Positions 63,934-64,000 of a DNA stretch of 64,000 bases are shown piece by piece. Below the pieces are notes generated by a model, which searched no databases, was not told the DNA's origin, and saw only the letters and a program-made list of their open reading frames with translations. The position numbers and the translations under genes are program-made. This DNA is from Bacteroides sp. 519 (GTDB lineage: Bacteria; Bacteroidota; Bacteroidia; Bacteroidales; Bacteroidaceae), in the NCBI RefSeq assembly GCF_010500955.1, contig NZ_QVMJ01000021.1:1-64000 (forward strand). The letters run 5' to 3'. The number at the start of each line of letters is the position of its first letter. Position 1 is the stretch's first letter.

Positions 63934-64000
63934 AATGGAAGGAGTTATCGCTTCGCTAGGAGTTAAAGGAGTTAAAGTTTTAGATGCTCTGAAGTAATCC
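63934..64000. repeat. Start of a GGAGTTA word repeat, cut by the window edge
   Basis: GAATGGAAGGAGTTA followed by AGGAGTTAAAGGAGTTAAAG repeats the arm words seen at 11.86 kb. The complementary arm would lie beyond the window. Confidence 0.55.

Noticed and set aside
1-64000. tRNA, rRNA, prophage or complete insertion sequence
   Set aside because: No cloverleaf with a CCA end, no rRNA segment, no phage genes and no intact transposase frame were seen on either strand.

Overview
The window comes from a member of the phylum Bacteroidota, most likely order Bacteroidales. The evidence is a SusC/SusD pair with FecR and an ECF sigma factor, NigD-like, DUF4465 and DUF6922 proteins, a YncE-type B12-binding lipoprotein, Bacteroidales-type two-component proteins, and many copies of the phylum-specific -7 promoter box TAnnTTTG, in one case with TTTG exactly 20 bases upstream. 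I cannot assign a genus. I see no rRNA, tRNA, prophage, complete insertion sequence or CRISPR array.

Layout. 0.2-11.8 kb: metabolic and envelope genes (GntP transporter with a RidA protein, FemAB/GNAT-like acyltransferase, PutA-like proline oxidation enzyme, aminotransferase, LolC/E-like permease, glycosyltransferase, AI-2E exporter). 12-20 kb: a glycan-related operon whose GH3 glycosidase is split by an in-frame TGA, an LrgA/LrgB pair, a probable small RNA near 16.3 kb, and an operon of secreted proteins with an M20 peptidase. 20.7-29.5 kb: PlsC-like acyltransferase, then a complete sigma/FecR/SusC/SusD trans-envelope system with a PPP-type phosphoesterase. 29.5-31.1 kb: bacterioferritin and an AbiE-type toxin-antitoxin pair. 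31.3-36.3 kb: a cobalamin-riboswitch operon (BtuB, a BtuG-like propeller fusion, DUF4465 lipoprotein). 36.4-46.9 kb: response regulator/kinase/thioredoxin-like operon, FucI-like protein, NigD-like protein, an ECF sigma factor with a probable dual-membrane-spanning anti-sigma factor, ispE and dnaB. 46.9-55.2 kb: a hybrid sensor with a degenerate kinase core, then a repeat protein with a pseudokinase/kinase/LytTR module. 55.2-63.8 kb: esterase, orphan DUF6922-like protein, Zn peptidase, purA-fur, AlkD-like protein, DPP III, AraC-type regulator, TPR protein.

The most unusual feature is intergenic. At least a dozen gene junctions carry long inverted repeats built from short tandem words, 7-mers in the clearest cases. 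Arm sequence differs from junction to junction but the two arms of one element match, up to 32 bp perfectly. In five of them the loop holds the same near-palindrome, consensus CCATGCGGCATCG. Several arms supply the stop codon of the neighbouring gene, and the 7-mer arms place stops in all three frames. Two further intergenic regions hold five-copy arrays of short palindromes at exactly 22-bp and 23-bp periods. I know of no named family matching this set. It is the best candidate here for an undescribed system, possibly a REP-like or MITE-like family; a possible nine-codon remnant of a REP-associated transposase lies at 31.28 kb.
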